A program made the position numbers and the translations under genes. The notes under the pieces are model-generated. The model did not search any database, had not been told where the DNA came from, and worked only from the letters and a program-made list of their open reading frames with translations. From assembly GCF_007301515.1 (NCBI RefSeq), contig NZ_CP041666.1, positions 806,001 to 870,000 on the forward strand: a stretch of 64,000 nt of DNA, written 5' to 3'. The DNA is from Radiobacillus deserti. Lineage in GTDB: Bacteria; Bacillota; Bacilli; Bacillales; Amphibacillaceae. This document shows positions 15,878 through 23,408 of the stretch, piece by piece. The first letter of the stretch is position 1. The number at the start of each line of letters is the position of its first letter.

Positions 15878-17149
15878 ATGGTAAATGTTTTTAAAAATAG
15901 AAACTTTTCATTTCTATTCATTGGCAGGTTAATTACCAATCTAGGTGATAGTATATACGCTATTGCTGCTATGTGGTTAGTTTTTAATTTAACTAACGAT
16001 CCATTTTATACTGGATTAGCTTCTGCAATAGTTTTTATACCACAATTGTTTGGGTTTATTTTTGGCCCTTTGGTAGATCGATTATCGTTAAAATTCACCT
16101 TAATCATAACTCAGGTTATGGAAGGTCTATTGATTCTATGTGTTCCTGTCGCAAGTTATTTTAATGTACTCAATGTTTGGATTGTCATAATTGTAATGTT
16201 CTTGGCTTCAGTGTTTAGTGAGATATCTTATCCAGCTCAATCTTCTATACTTCCAAGAATTTTGAAAGAAGAGGATTTAGTGCATGGAAACTCTTTAATG
16301 AGTTTTGCGTATCAGGGTATTGACTTTGCATTGACTGCAGTATCAGGATTATTGCTCGTTTACATTGGTGTTATTAACATTTATATAGTGGATTCGATTA
16401 CTTTTATACTTGCAGGAATAATGTTTTTGAACATTAATATTAAAAATAACCAAAAAACAGATGATAAGAAAAGTAAAGCAGGTTTAAAAGAGATTATATC
16501 TAACTATAAAAAGGATTTAAAGGTTGGCTTGAATTTTGTTAAAAACTCATTTATTCCAAAATTATTAATTCCACTTGTGATCGCAAATGGACTGTTTGGG
16601 ATGATTAATGCTATCTTACCAGCCTTCTCAATTTCCAAGGGTGGGGATGAATATTATGGTTATTATATGGCTGCATGGTCCGTGGGAATGCTATTAGGCT
16701 CATTAATTGCTCCTTTATTTCAAAAATTCCCTATAGGTAGAGTAATAATTTTATCTACATTTATTTCATTTATTATTTGGTTTGTTTCTTTTCTGAGTAA
16801 CCCGGTATTATCTCTCATATTATTTGGTATTGCCAATGTAACATTAGGAATTGTAAATGTACTGATTTTTACAATGTTTCAAACCTTAATACCAGAAGAG
16901 TTACTCGGGAGAGTATTTGCAGTTATCTCCAGTATTTCTAGCATAGCTCTACCTTTTGGATCCATATTAGGTGGGTTTTTAGGAAGTATAATAGATTCAA
17001 GCTATGTTTATTTGATGGGTGCTATATCATTGTTATTTGTTTCGGTATATTGGATTGTTTATCCTAAATTAAGGAATTTACCATCCTATAATAAAATGAA
17101 TAAAGAGAATTATATATTCTTTGAAAAAGGACAAGAAATTTCACAATAA
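15878..17149 (+). CDS. MFS transporter, probable exporter of the peptide product
   Basis: 423 residues with about 12 hydrophobic segments. The N-terminus NRNFSFLFIGRLITNLGDSIYAIAAMWLVF and FGPLVDRLSLKFTLI (loop 2-3 motif) are typical of the MFS_3 (MefA/enterobactin exporter-like) group. A central lysine-rich loop (IKNNQKTDDKKSKAG) separates the halves. It starts 19 bases after the fusion-enzyme gene with GTAAGGAG upstream, so it is very likely in the same operon. MccC-type systems also pair an E1-like enzyme with an MFS exporter (established for MccB/MccC), which supports export of a modified small peptide. Confidence 0.8.
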   Translation: MVNVFKNRNFSFLFIGRLITNLGDSIYAIAAMWLVFNLTNDPFYTGLASAIVFIPQLFGFIFGPLVDRLSLKFTLIITQVMEGLLILCVPVASYFNVLNVWIVIIVMFLASVFSEISYPAQSSILPRILKEEDLVHGNSLMSFAYQGIDFALTAVSGLLLVYIGVINIYIVDSITFILAGIMFLNINIKNNQKTDDKKSKAGLKEIISNYKKDLKVGLNFVKNSFIPKLLIPLVIANGLFGMINAILPAFSISKGGDEYYGYYMAAWSVGMLLGSLIAPLFQKFPIGRVIILSTFISFIIWFVSFLSNPVLSLILFGIANVTLGIVNVLIFTMFQTLIPEELLGRVFAVISSISSIALPFGSILGGFLGSIIDSSYVYLMGAISLLFVSVYWIVYPKLRNLPSYNKMNKENYIFFEKGQEISQ

Positions 17150-17179
17150 AAAATTAAGTAAGATAGGAGTTACTTTATT

Positions 17180-17296
17180 ATGAAAAAATTTCTAATTATA
17201 TCAATTATAACGAGTTCTTTACTATCTATTAATCCCTTTAACCAATTTACTAATGAATACTTACCCGATGCAGTTCCTGACGAATTATTAAATTAA
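17180..17296 (+). CDS. Small exported peptide resembling a PapR/NprX-type pheromone precursor
   Basis: A 38-residue peptide 30 bases after the MFS gene, with ATAGGAG upstream. It has a Lys-Lys start and a hydrophobic segment (residues 4-16, FLIISIITSSLLS) like a Sec signal peptide. A short polar region then leads to an acidic, Pro-containing tail, YLPDAVPDELLN. Pheromone precursors of the RRNPP family (PapR, NprX, Phr) have this form, with the signal being the last 5-12 residues. With the HTH-TPR regulator at the other end of the island it is the natural candidate ligand. The match is in architecture only. Confidence 0.6.
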   Translation: MKKFLIISIITSSLLSINPFNQFTNEYLPDAVPDELLN

Positions 17297-17645
17297 TTAT
17301 TTAGTTAGCGATAAACAAGAGCTTCCCCCTTCCATTTAAAAAACATAGATGCTTGTAATTTACTAATATAAAGCACTGGAAAGATTTAAATCCTAATCAA
17401 TAGCCCGAGTATTAAATAACTGCGGTGAACCGTATCACAAGTGATAGTAAAACGGAAGTTTGAAATAACTTTTTAGTGATTTTGCATAAAAAAACAACGT
17501 ATATAATAATTCATAGAATGGTAATGGAAATGGAGTGAGGGGAAATTGTCACTTTAATTATTTATCATGAGAGAATTATAAGAGTAAATGAAGTGAACAT
17601 AACAAAAGCGTATAAATTATTTATCTCTAAGCTACCCTAAGTGAC
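17297..17645. other. Intergenic, right border of the peptide island, with remnant sequence
   Basis: This stretch holds copy B of the VN.I.SDSK.EV remnant and otherwise no supported gene. A short open stretch ends at TAA 17640, six bases before the next gene's start, but it lacks a normal start codon. The base composition returns toward that of the chromosome after 17640. Confidence 0.35.
17425..17463 (+). repeat. Degenerate coding remnant, copy B of a dispersed pair
   Basis: Matches 2138-2176 at 33 of 39 bases and reads VNRITSDSKTEV then stop. The frame is closed by a stop shortly upstream, so no gene remains. Confidence 0.4.
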
Positions 17646-18902
17646 ATGAAGAATTTACTGCTATTATTATCAACCATACTCATCTGCTTATTCCCAATCA
17701 CCATACACGCCGAAAACATGATGACCGTAAAACTGACCAACTACATAGAGAATCCATCCAAGCTTAAAATCGAATTCAAAGGCGATTACAAATCCCTAGA
17801 CCCAACTCTAACAATAAAGGAAGGAGTAGCCTATCAATTAACGATGAAAAAAGGGTCTCTCGTTCTTAAAGGGAAAAAGGAAAAACACACCTTTCAAGAT
17901 TCTCTGATTCTAATCCCGGACAAATACGATGAGAACCATATTCTATACATAAATGACCGACCATATTTAGGTGCGATGGAATTCAGAGCGGAAGAGGATA
18001 ACACGATTCGCCCCGTTAACCAGCTCCCATTGGAGGATTACTTAAAAGGTGTCGTTCCCTTTGAAGTCTATCCAACCTGGGACCTTGAAGCATTAAAAGC
18101 CCAAGCGCTAGCTGCAAGAACCTACGCGGCCTCTCATATTAACGAGGAAATTAACGACACAATCAGCTACCAAGTCTACGGCGGCTATACGTGGAAGGAG
18201 AAAACAACGAAGGCGGTGGAGGAAACGAAGGGGGAAGTCATTACCCATAAAGGGAAGCTAATCGAGGCTTTCTTTTCTGCGAGTAACGGAGGTGTGACAG
18301 AAAGTAATAAAAACGTTTGGGGTGGAAAAGCGCAGTCTTATTTTCCAATTAAGAAGGATCCTTATGATCCAATCGAGCCTTGGGAGTTCACGTTACACCG
18401 AACCCAAATTGATTTAAATACCATTGATTGGGATGCTTTTGACTGGTGGGACGCATTACAGGAAAAGGATAAAGACATTTCGGAATCCATGAAGCGCTAC
18501 TTAAAAGGAAAGGGCTATTCCGGGGATTTGAAAATCCTGGCCATACCGAAATTCGAGCTCGCAGAAAAGCAACTTTCCTCGGAGCGGAGTGTAAAGGGAT
18601 CGTTGACTGTTGAGTTTATGGAAAGATTGTTTGATGGCACCGTTTTGTTTCATCGATATAATCTAACCAACGTGAATCTAAATAAAATACGTCCCATGAT
18701 TGGCGGAACAATTTTTAAGAGTTATCTGATTGATTCGCTTGAAGCAGATAAGGAAAGCTATACGATGAAAGGAAGAGGCTTTGGCCACGGTGTCGGCATG
18801 AGTCAGTGGGGGGCACAAGGGATGGCGGAAAGCGGGAAGTCTTATCGAGAGATTATCCAGTTTTATTATCCTGGAACGAAAATTACACCATTTGATAAGT
18901 AA
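17646..18902 (+). CDS. SpoIID/LytB-domain secreted protein
   Basis: 418 residues. Residues 1-22 form a signal peptide (NLLLLLSTILICLFPITIHA). The SpoIID core begins around NQLPLEDYLKGVVPFEVYPTWDLEALKAQALAARTYA and includes GEVITHKGKLIEAFFSASNGG. It ends GRGFGHGVGMSQWGAQGMAESGKSYREIIQFYYPGT, a near-perfect family C-terminus. SpoIID acts as a lytic transglycosylase during engulfment. This protein lacks SpoIID's gene neighbours and is longer, so it is more likely a LytB-like paralogue acting on peptidoglycan outside the membrane. The ribosome site is weak. A terminator follows at once. Confidence 0.88.
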   Translation: MKNLLLLLSTILICLFPITIHAENMMTVKLTNYIENPSKLKIEFKGDYKSLDPTLTIKEGVAYQLTMKKGSLVLKGKKEKHTFQDSLILIPDKYDENHILYINDRPYLGAMEFRAEEDNTIRPVNQLPLEDYLKGVVPFEVYPTWDLEALKAQALAARTYAASHINEEINDTISYQVYGGYTWKEKTTKAVEETKGEVITHKGKLIEAFFSASNGGVTESNKNVWGGKAQSYFPIKKDPYDPIEPWEFTLHRTQIDLNTIDWDAFDWWDALQEKDKDISESMKRYLKGKGYSGDLKILAIPKFELAEKQLSSERSVKGSLTVEFMERLFDGTVLFHRYNLTNVNLNKIRPMIGGTIFKSYLIDSLEADKESYTMKGRGFGHGVGMSQWGAQGMAESGKSYREIIQFYYPGTKITPFDK

Positions 18903-18908
18903 GAGAAT

Positions 18909-18942
18909 AGCCACGGAGATAAAATCTCTCTGTGGCTTTTTT
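18909..18942 (+). terminator. Rho-independent terminator
   Basis: AGCCACGGAGA and TCTCTGTGGCT arms followed by TTTTTT, just after the SpoIID-like gene. Confidence 0.9.
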
Positions 18943-19053
18943 CGTAAGACACATCCATGAATTACGGTTATAGGTTCAGTGTACATGCTCTCCTTCATAC
19001 ACTTTCAAGTAGGACTGGTATTCCATTTGAGCTACTGGAAAGGGAGGATATGC

Positions 19054-20343
19054 ATGCAGATTCATGTGGTACAACGAGGGGAAACGCTATGGCGAATAGC
19101 TCAGACCTATAACTCCTCTACTCAACATATAGTGCAAGCCAACCAAATCCCAGACCCTAACCAGCTGGTGGTAGGGCAGGCATTAGTGATACCGATTTGG
19201 GGAAGCTTTTACTGGGTACAACCGGGGGATACATTATGGGCAATAGGGCAGCGGTTCGGGATTCCATATACGACGATTGCTCAAATGAATCAAATCAATC
19301 CTAATGCTCCATTACCGATTGGACTCCGTCTCTTTATACCACCTATTCCGAAAAGAAACGCAGAAATTAATGCGTATATCGAGCCGAGAGGAACGACGGT
19401 TAGTGACGCTCTGCTACGAGATGCGAGAGCTAGTGCTCCTTATTTGACGTATCTTGCTCCGTTTAGCTATCAAGTAAGAAGAGATGGCACGCTCCAGTCG
19501 ATGCCTTTAGAAGGAATTCCAGAGATTGCAGAAGAATCGGGAGCTTCCTTAATGATGGTGGTTACGAATTTAGAGGGTGGACAGTTTAGTGGCGAGCTGG
19601 GAAAAGATATTCTCCAGAGTCGTGCGGTTCAGGATTTGCTACTCGATAACATTATTGCGGAAGCGAGACGGGTTGGTAAATTTACGGATGTGCACTTTGA
19701 CTTTGAGTTTTTACCAGGAGACCAACGAGAAGCTTACAACAGCTTTTTACGAAGAGCTGCTGAACGATTGCGCAATGAAGGCTTGTTAATCTCGAGTGCC
19801 TTGGCACCAAAGACAAGAGCAGATCAACCTGGTCAATGGTATGAAGCGCATGATTATCGAGCGCACGGTGAGATTGTGGATTTTGTCGTGCTCATGACCT
19901 ATGAGTGGGGGTATTCGGGTGGTCCTCCGATGGCAGTTTCTCCGATTGGACCGGTAGAAAAGGTGCTGCAGTACGCGCTGACAGAAATGCCAGCCTCTAA
20001 AATTATGATGGGTCAAAATCTGTATGGCTATGACTGGACATTGCCTTATGTAGAAGGTGGGCCATACGCTCGGTCCGTTAGTCCACAGCGAGCAATTGAG
20101 CTGGCAAAGCAATATGGTGTACCGATACAATACGATGTGCAAGCACAGGCACCGCACTTTGACTATGTAGATGAGCAAGGGAAGTCACACAAAGTATGGT
20201 TTGAGGATGCTCGTTCGATACAGGCGAAGTTTGACCTTCTCAAGCGGCTAGGGTTGCGTGGCGTAAGCTATTGGAAGCTTGGCTTGCCGTTTCCGCAGAA
20301 TTGGTTGTTGATTGCAGAGAATTTTAACGTCGTGAAGCGATAA
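19054..20343 (+). CDS. LysM-GH18 spore peptidoglycan hydrolase, YaaH/SleL type
   Basis: 429 residues from ATG 19054, chosen because AGGGAGG at 19041-19047 gives proper spacing and the usual N-terminus MQIHVVQRGETLWRIA. Two LysM repeats (residues about 2-45 and 51-95; each starts V..G[ED]TLW and ends LVIPI or LFIPP) attach it to peptidoglycan. A glycoside hydrolase 18 domain follows, with FTDVHFDFEFLPGDQREAYNSFL carrying the DxDFE-like catalytic block, then VVLMTYEWGYSGG and the final WFEDARSIQAKFDLLKRLGLRGVSYWKLG. Known relatives are cortex-fragment-cleaving N-acetylglucosaminidases of the spore coat. Length agrees with SleL/YaaH. Confidence 0.9.
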   Translation: MQIHVVQRGETLWRIAQTYNSSTQHIVQANQIPDPNQLVVGQALVIPIWGSFYWVQPGDTLWAIGQRFGIPYTTIAQMNQINPNAPLPIGLRLFIPPIPKRNAEINAYIEPRGTTVSDALLRDARASAPYLTYLAPFSYQVRRDGTLQSMPLEGIPEIAEESGASLMMVVTNLEGGQFSGELGKDILQSRAVQDLLLDNIIAEARRVGKFTDVHFDFEFLPGDQREAYNSFLRRAAERLRNEGLLISSALAPKTRADQPGQWYEAHDYRAHGEIVDFVVLMTYEWGYSGGPPMAVSPIGPVEKVLQYALTEMPASKIMMGQNLYGYDWTLPYVEGGPYARSVSPQRAIELAKQYGVPIQYDVQAQAPHFDYVDEQGKSHKVWFEDARSIQAKFDLLKRLGLRGVSYWKLGLPFPQNWLLIAENFNVVKR

Positions 20344-20348
20344 TGATA

Positions 20349-20381
20349 GGGACACTTCTTTTAAAGAGGTGTCCCCTTTTT
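20349..20381 (+). terminator. Rho-independent terminator
   Basis: GGGACAC and GTGTCCC arms around a TTCTTTTAAAGAG core, followed by CTTTTTG, right after the LysM-GH18 gene. Confidence 0.88.
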
Positions 20382-20467
20382 GTTCAATCCCTTCGCCAAG
20401 CCTTTCCTAAGCAATCATGTTAAAATAAAATCGTTCATAACCTACATCAACAAGAAGGTGTCTTACC

Positions 20468-21607
20468 TTGAGATTTTTTGAAAAATATAATGTATTACTA
20501 ATAGGGTTTATCTTTTTTACCGGGATTATGGGGACAAGGCCGTTGATTCCACTACTCGCTAGTCAGCTAGGGGCTAGTGTTGCAGAGATTGGGGTTATCG
20601 TGGCGCTGTACCCGTTATTTCCGTTTTTCTTAGCGATTAAAATGGGACAGATTGTCGATCGTGCCGGGTATAAGCGACCAATTGTCGCTAGTACCTTCGT
20701 TGGTGCGCTCGCTATTTTACTTCCATTCGTAAATGCGAGTATATGGTCGATTCTCCTTTCACAAATTTTAGCTGGGATTTCGCACACCGTGTTTGCTGTA
20801 TCTGCGCAAACCTTAGCCAGTGCCAGCAAGTCGCATGATGAACGAGAGAAAAGTATTATGCTGTTCAGTATCGGGGTTGCGCTAGGAAGCTTCTTAGGAC
20901 CGATGCTTGGAGGGCTTTTTGCAGATATATGGGATTACGCGGTCGCGTTCGGATTGTTAAGTGGTGTTTCGGTGCTCTCCGCATGCTTCACGCTGTTTAT
21001 TAAGTCGGATTCGCATCGAGAGGCTACGAGAAAGTCGACCAAGCTGAAGCAGTCCTTGTCCTTATTAAAGATTAAAAATCTTCGAGTTGCTTTTTTAGTC
21101 AGTATTCTCATTATATTAGGAAAAGACATTTACACGGCTTATTTCCCATTGTTAGGGGTGGAATTTGGTTTATCAGATGCCACGATTGGCTTCATCATTT
21201 CTTTAAACGCTGCAGGTGGAATTTTAATTCGTTGGCTGATTCCTTATCTTCTTTCCAATTTTAGTAGAACCAAAATTATCATGGGTTCCATTGTAGTATC
21301 AGGTGTATTTTTCTTTGCCTTGCCGTTTTTCGAAAGTGCGATGATTCTGGCGATTTTATCCTTTATAGTCGGGCTTGGCTCAGGACTTGGACAACCATTA
21401 TCGATTTCAACGACGGCGGATTCACTCCCACAGGATAGAATTGGCGAAGGGCTTGGTTTACGCTTAACGGCTAACCGGCTAACGCAAATTTCTGCTCCGA
21501 TTCTATTTGGAGCAGTTGCCCATGTAGCGAGTGTTGCTGGTGTCTTCTTTATCGTCGGTGTCCTTACTGTCTTTGGCGGGACGAAAGCAAGAGTGCCGGA
21601 TGTGTAA
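20468..21607 (+). CDS. MFS transporter
   Basis: 379 residues, about 12 membrane segments, ending KARVPDV. N-terminal FFTGIMGTRPLIPLLASQLGAS and KMGQIVDRAGYKRPIV (loop 2-3 motif, G...DR.G..RP) identify the major facilitator superfamily. In the second half, SGLGQPLSISTTADSLPQDRIGEGLGLRLTANR is typical of drug-exporter-like members. The start is TTG 20468 with AAGAAGGTG upstream. Single-gene unit preceded by a terminator; substrate unknown. Confidence 0.8.
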   Translation: MRFFEKYNVLLIGFIFFTGIMGTRPLIPLLASQLGASVAEIGVIVALYPLFPFFLAIKMGQIVDRAGYKRPIVASTFVGALAILLPFVNASIWSILLSQILAGISHTVFAVSAQTLASASKSHDEREKSIMLFSIGVALGSFLGPMLGGLFADIWDYAVAFGLLSGVSVLSACFTLFIKSDSHREATRKSTKLKQSLSLLKIKNLRVAFLVSILIILGKDIYTAYFPLLGVEFGLSDATIGFIISLNAAGGILIRWLIPYLLSNFSRTKIIMGSIVVSGVFFFALPFFESAMILAILSFIVGLGSGLGQPLSISTTADSLPQDRIGEGLGLRLTANRLTQISAPILFGAVAHVASVAGVFFIVGVLTVFGGTKARVPDV

Positions 21608-21688
21608 AATAGAAGTTTTATGCCAGAAGACCGCTACTTTTTGGCAATTCCATCCTGTTATAATGGGAATAGGAAGTGGGGAGATGTA

Positions 21689-21994
21689 ATGAGAGAAAAT
21701 ATATTAAAAGAGCTAAAAACTATAATCCTTAACGTTCTAAAAGAAGAAAATGTGAAGGTTTATCTTTTTGGTTCCTGGGCTCGCCAGGAGGAAAAGAATA
21801 GCTCTGATATCGATATTGCAGTAGAATCGCGTTCCCAAATCTCCCTATCAAAATGGGCGGAATTACTTGAAAAGGTGGAGGAATCCACCATTCCATATCA
21901 CGTTGACATTGTGAACATGGACGATGCAAGTATGGAATTGAAAGAAAATGTGAGGAAGGAGGGGGTAGAATGGAAAGATTGCAGCAAAGAATAA
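21689..21994 (+). CDS. mntA: MntA-type nucleotidyltransferase antitoxin
   Basis: About 101 residues from ATG 21689, chosen for the GTGGGGAGATG ribosome site. The minimal nucleotidyltransferase motif GSX10DXD is exact: Gly28-Ser29 ... Asp40-Ile-Asp42 (FGSWARQ to SSDIDIA). A third acidic position is likely in YHVDIV. In the MntA/HepT system (established for Shewanella) the nucleotidyltransferase adds AMP units to a Tyr of the HEPN toxin and silences it. The gene overlaps hepT by 25 bases, ensuring coupled translation. Confidence 0.85.
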   Translation: MRENILKELKTIILNVLKEENVKVYLFGSWARQEEKNSSDIDIAVESRSQISLSKWAELLEKVEESTIPYHVDIVNMDDASMELKENVRKEGVEWKDCSKE

Positions 21995-22362
21995 AATCAG
22001 CCGAAAAACCACTATCTGCCTTCTCTGAACTTGTGGATGTAAAAGAACCAACTACTGTTGAGCGTGACGCCCTGATCCAGCGATTCAAGTTCTCATCTGA
22101 AATTTGCTTTAAAACTGCCAAGCAGTTCTTATATGATAAAAAGGGAATTGATGCTGCATCGCCTAAGGGAGTAATCAGAAGCTTGAGAGAGAATTCTATC
22201 CTGAATGAAGAAGAAGCAATCAAAGGAATTAGAATGGTAGATGACCGGAATTTAACAGTTCATACGTACAATGAGGAAGTTGCACTAAAAATACAGGCTA
22301 GCTTAAAAGACTACTATCTATTATTATTGACTATCATAGAACGAATGAAAGCTAGCATTTAA
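21970..22362 (+). CDS. hepT: HepT-type HEPN toxin
   Basis: A 130-residue all-helical protein of the HI0074/HEPN group. It carries the exact HepT motif RX4HXY: Arg93-NLTV-His98-Thr-Tyr100. Arg and His form the RNase site and the Tyr is the residue AMPylated by MntA in the characterised system. The N-terminal helix (ERLQQRIKSAEKPLSAFSEL) and ERDALIQRFKFSSEICFKTAKQFLYDK are family-typical. It overlaps the antitoxin gene at 21970-21994. Expected role: RNA-cleaving toxin for plasmid/phage defence or stabilisation. Confidence 0.85.
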   Translation: MERLQQRIKSAEKPLSAFSELVDVKEPTTVERDALIQRFKFSSEICFKTAKQFLYDKKGIDAASPKGVIRSLRENSILNEEEAIKGIRMVDDRNLTVHTYNEEVALKIQASLKDYYLLLLTIIERMKASI

Positions 22363-22382
22363 AACACATCCTAAAAAACTAG

Positions 22383-22412
22383 TTGACAGACAATTCAAAC
22401 ATGCGTTATTGT
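22383..22412 (+). promoter_or_regulatory. Probable promoter of the S-box operon
   Basis: TTGACA at 22383-22388 is a perfect -35. TATTGT at 22407-22412 (18-base spacer) is a plausible -10, about 27 bases before the SAM riboswitch begins. Confidence 0.6.
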
Positions 22413-22438
22413 TAGTAGCAACAAATAAATAAATATTT

Positions 22439-22545
22439 CTTATCCAGAGAGGTGGAGGGACTGGCCCTTTGAAGCCTCGGCAGCGGACTTTTACAAGTAC
22501 TGTGCCAATTCCAGTAGCGTATTGCTAGCAGATGAGAAGAGAGAC
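22439..22545 (+). promoter_or_regulatory. SAM-I (S-box) riboswitch
   Basis: The conserved S-box elements occur in order: CTTATCCAGAGAGGTGGAGG (22439-22458), ACTGGCCCTTTGAAGCC, CGGCAGC, then GTGCCAATTCCA and GATGAGAAGAGAG near 22531-22543. Together with the terminator at 22560 this is the standard SAM-sensing transcription-off switch of sulfur and methionine genes. Confidence 0.95.
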
Positions 22546-22559
22546 GTTCGGTAATCGAA

Positions 22560-22593
22560 CCCCTTTTCTATTTGTCTAGAAGAGGGGTTTTTT
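22560..22593 (+). terminator. Terminator of the S-box riboswitch
   Basis: An 11-bp stem, CCCCTTTTCTA with TAGAAGAGGGG (one T-G pair), 6-base loop, then TTTTTT. It stands between aptamer and the first gene. Confidence 0.9.
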
Positions 22594-22627
22594 CTATTTC
22601 TACTACTAACGAAGAGGAGAGATTTTG

Positions 22628-23383
22628 ATGACGAATACACAAACTGTAAATGAGCTACAGCAAGCACTGCAAACACTAAAAAATAAAAAATGGGTCGACT
22701 TAACGCACGCGTTCGGTCCTGATTCCCCACACTTTGCGGCGTTTGAGGATGCCAAGTTCACCCCGCTTTTTACGCATGATGATGGCTTTTTTGTTCAACG
22801 TTTTGATTTTCCCGGGCAATATGGAACACACTTAGACGCACCGATTCATTTCATTCGTGGGGATCAACGGTATTTAGAGGATTTGGAATTACAGGAGCTT
22901 GTGCTACCGCTAGTCGTGATCGACAAATCGAAAGAAGCACAAGAAAACAATGACTTTACCATATCGGTTCAAGACATCCTAGATTTTGAGAAAAAGCATG
23001 GAGAAATTGAAGCAGGAACCTTCGTTGCACTGCGTACAGACTGGAGCAAGCGTTGGCCGGATAGAGCAGCATTTGAAAATAAAGATGAAGAAGGCAATCC
23101 ACACGCTCCAGGCTGGGGAATCGATGCATTGAAGTTCTTATTCGAAGAACGGAATATTAAAGCAGTTGGACATGAAACGTTCGATACGGACTCTAGTGTC
23201 GATGTTCGGAAAAATGGTAGTTTAATAGGTGAATATTACGTACTAGAGCAGGATACGTATCAAGTCGAGCTGTTAACCAATCTAGATCAATTACCTGCGA
23301 AGGGTGCAGTTATTTTTAACATCGTACCGAAGCCGGAAAAAGCAACAGGGTTCCCTGTTCGCTCCTTTGCAATCCTGCCATAA
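22628..23383 (+). CDS. Cyclase family metal-dependent hydrolase
   Basis: 251 residues from ATG 22628 (GAGGAGAG six bases upstream). The family metal-binding motif HxGTHxDxPxH appears as QYGTHLDAPIHF, and KWVDLTHAFGPDSPHF and VGHETFDTDSS match the kynurenine-formamidase/cyclase fold. The substrate is unknown, but it is the first gene behind a SAM riboswitch and only 25 bases before a MetE-like methyltransferase gene. It may therefore act on a sulfur, methionine-salvage or toxic thioester/amide compound (inference). Confidence 0.8.
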   Translation: MTNTQTVNELQQALQTLKNKKWVDLTHAFGPDSPHFAAFEDAKFTPLFTHDDGFFVQRFDFPGQYGTHLDAPIHFIRGDQRYLEDLELQELVLPLVVIDKSKEAQENNDFTISVQDILDFEKKHGEIEAGTFVALRTDWSKRWPDRAAFENKDEEGNPHAPGWGIDALKFLFEERNIKAVGHETFDTDSSVDVRKNGSLIGEYYVLEQDTYQVELLTNLDQLPAKGAVIFNIVPKPEKATGFPVRSFAILP

Positions 23384-23408
23384 TTAAACGATAAAGGATG
23401 GATATCAC

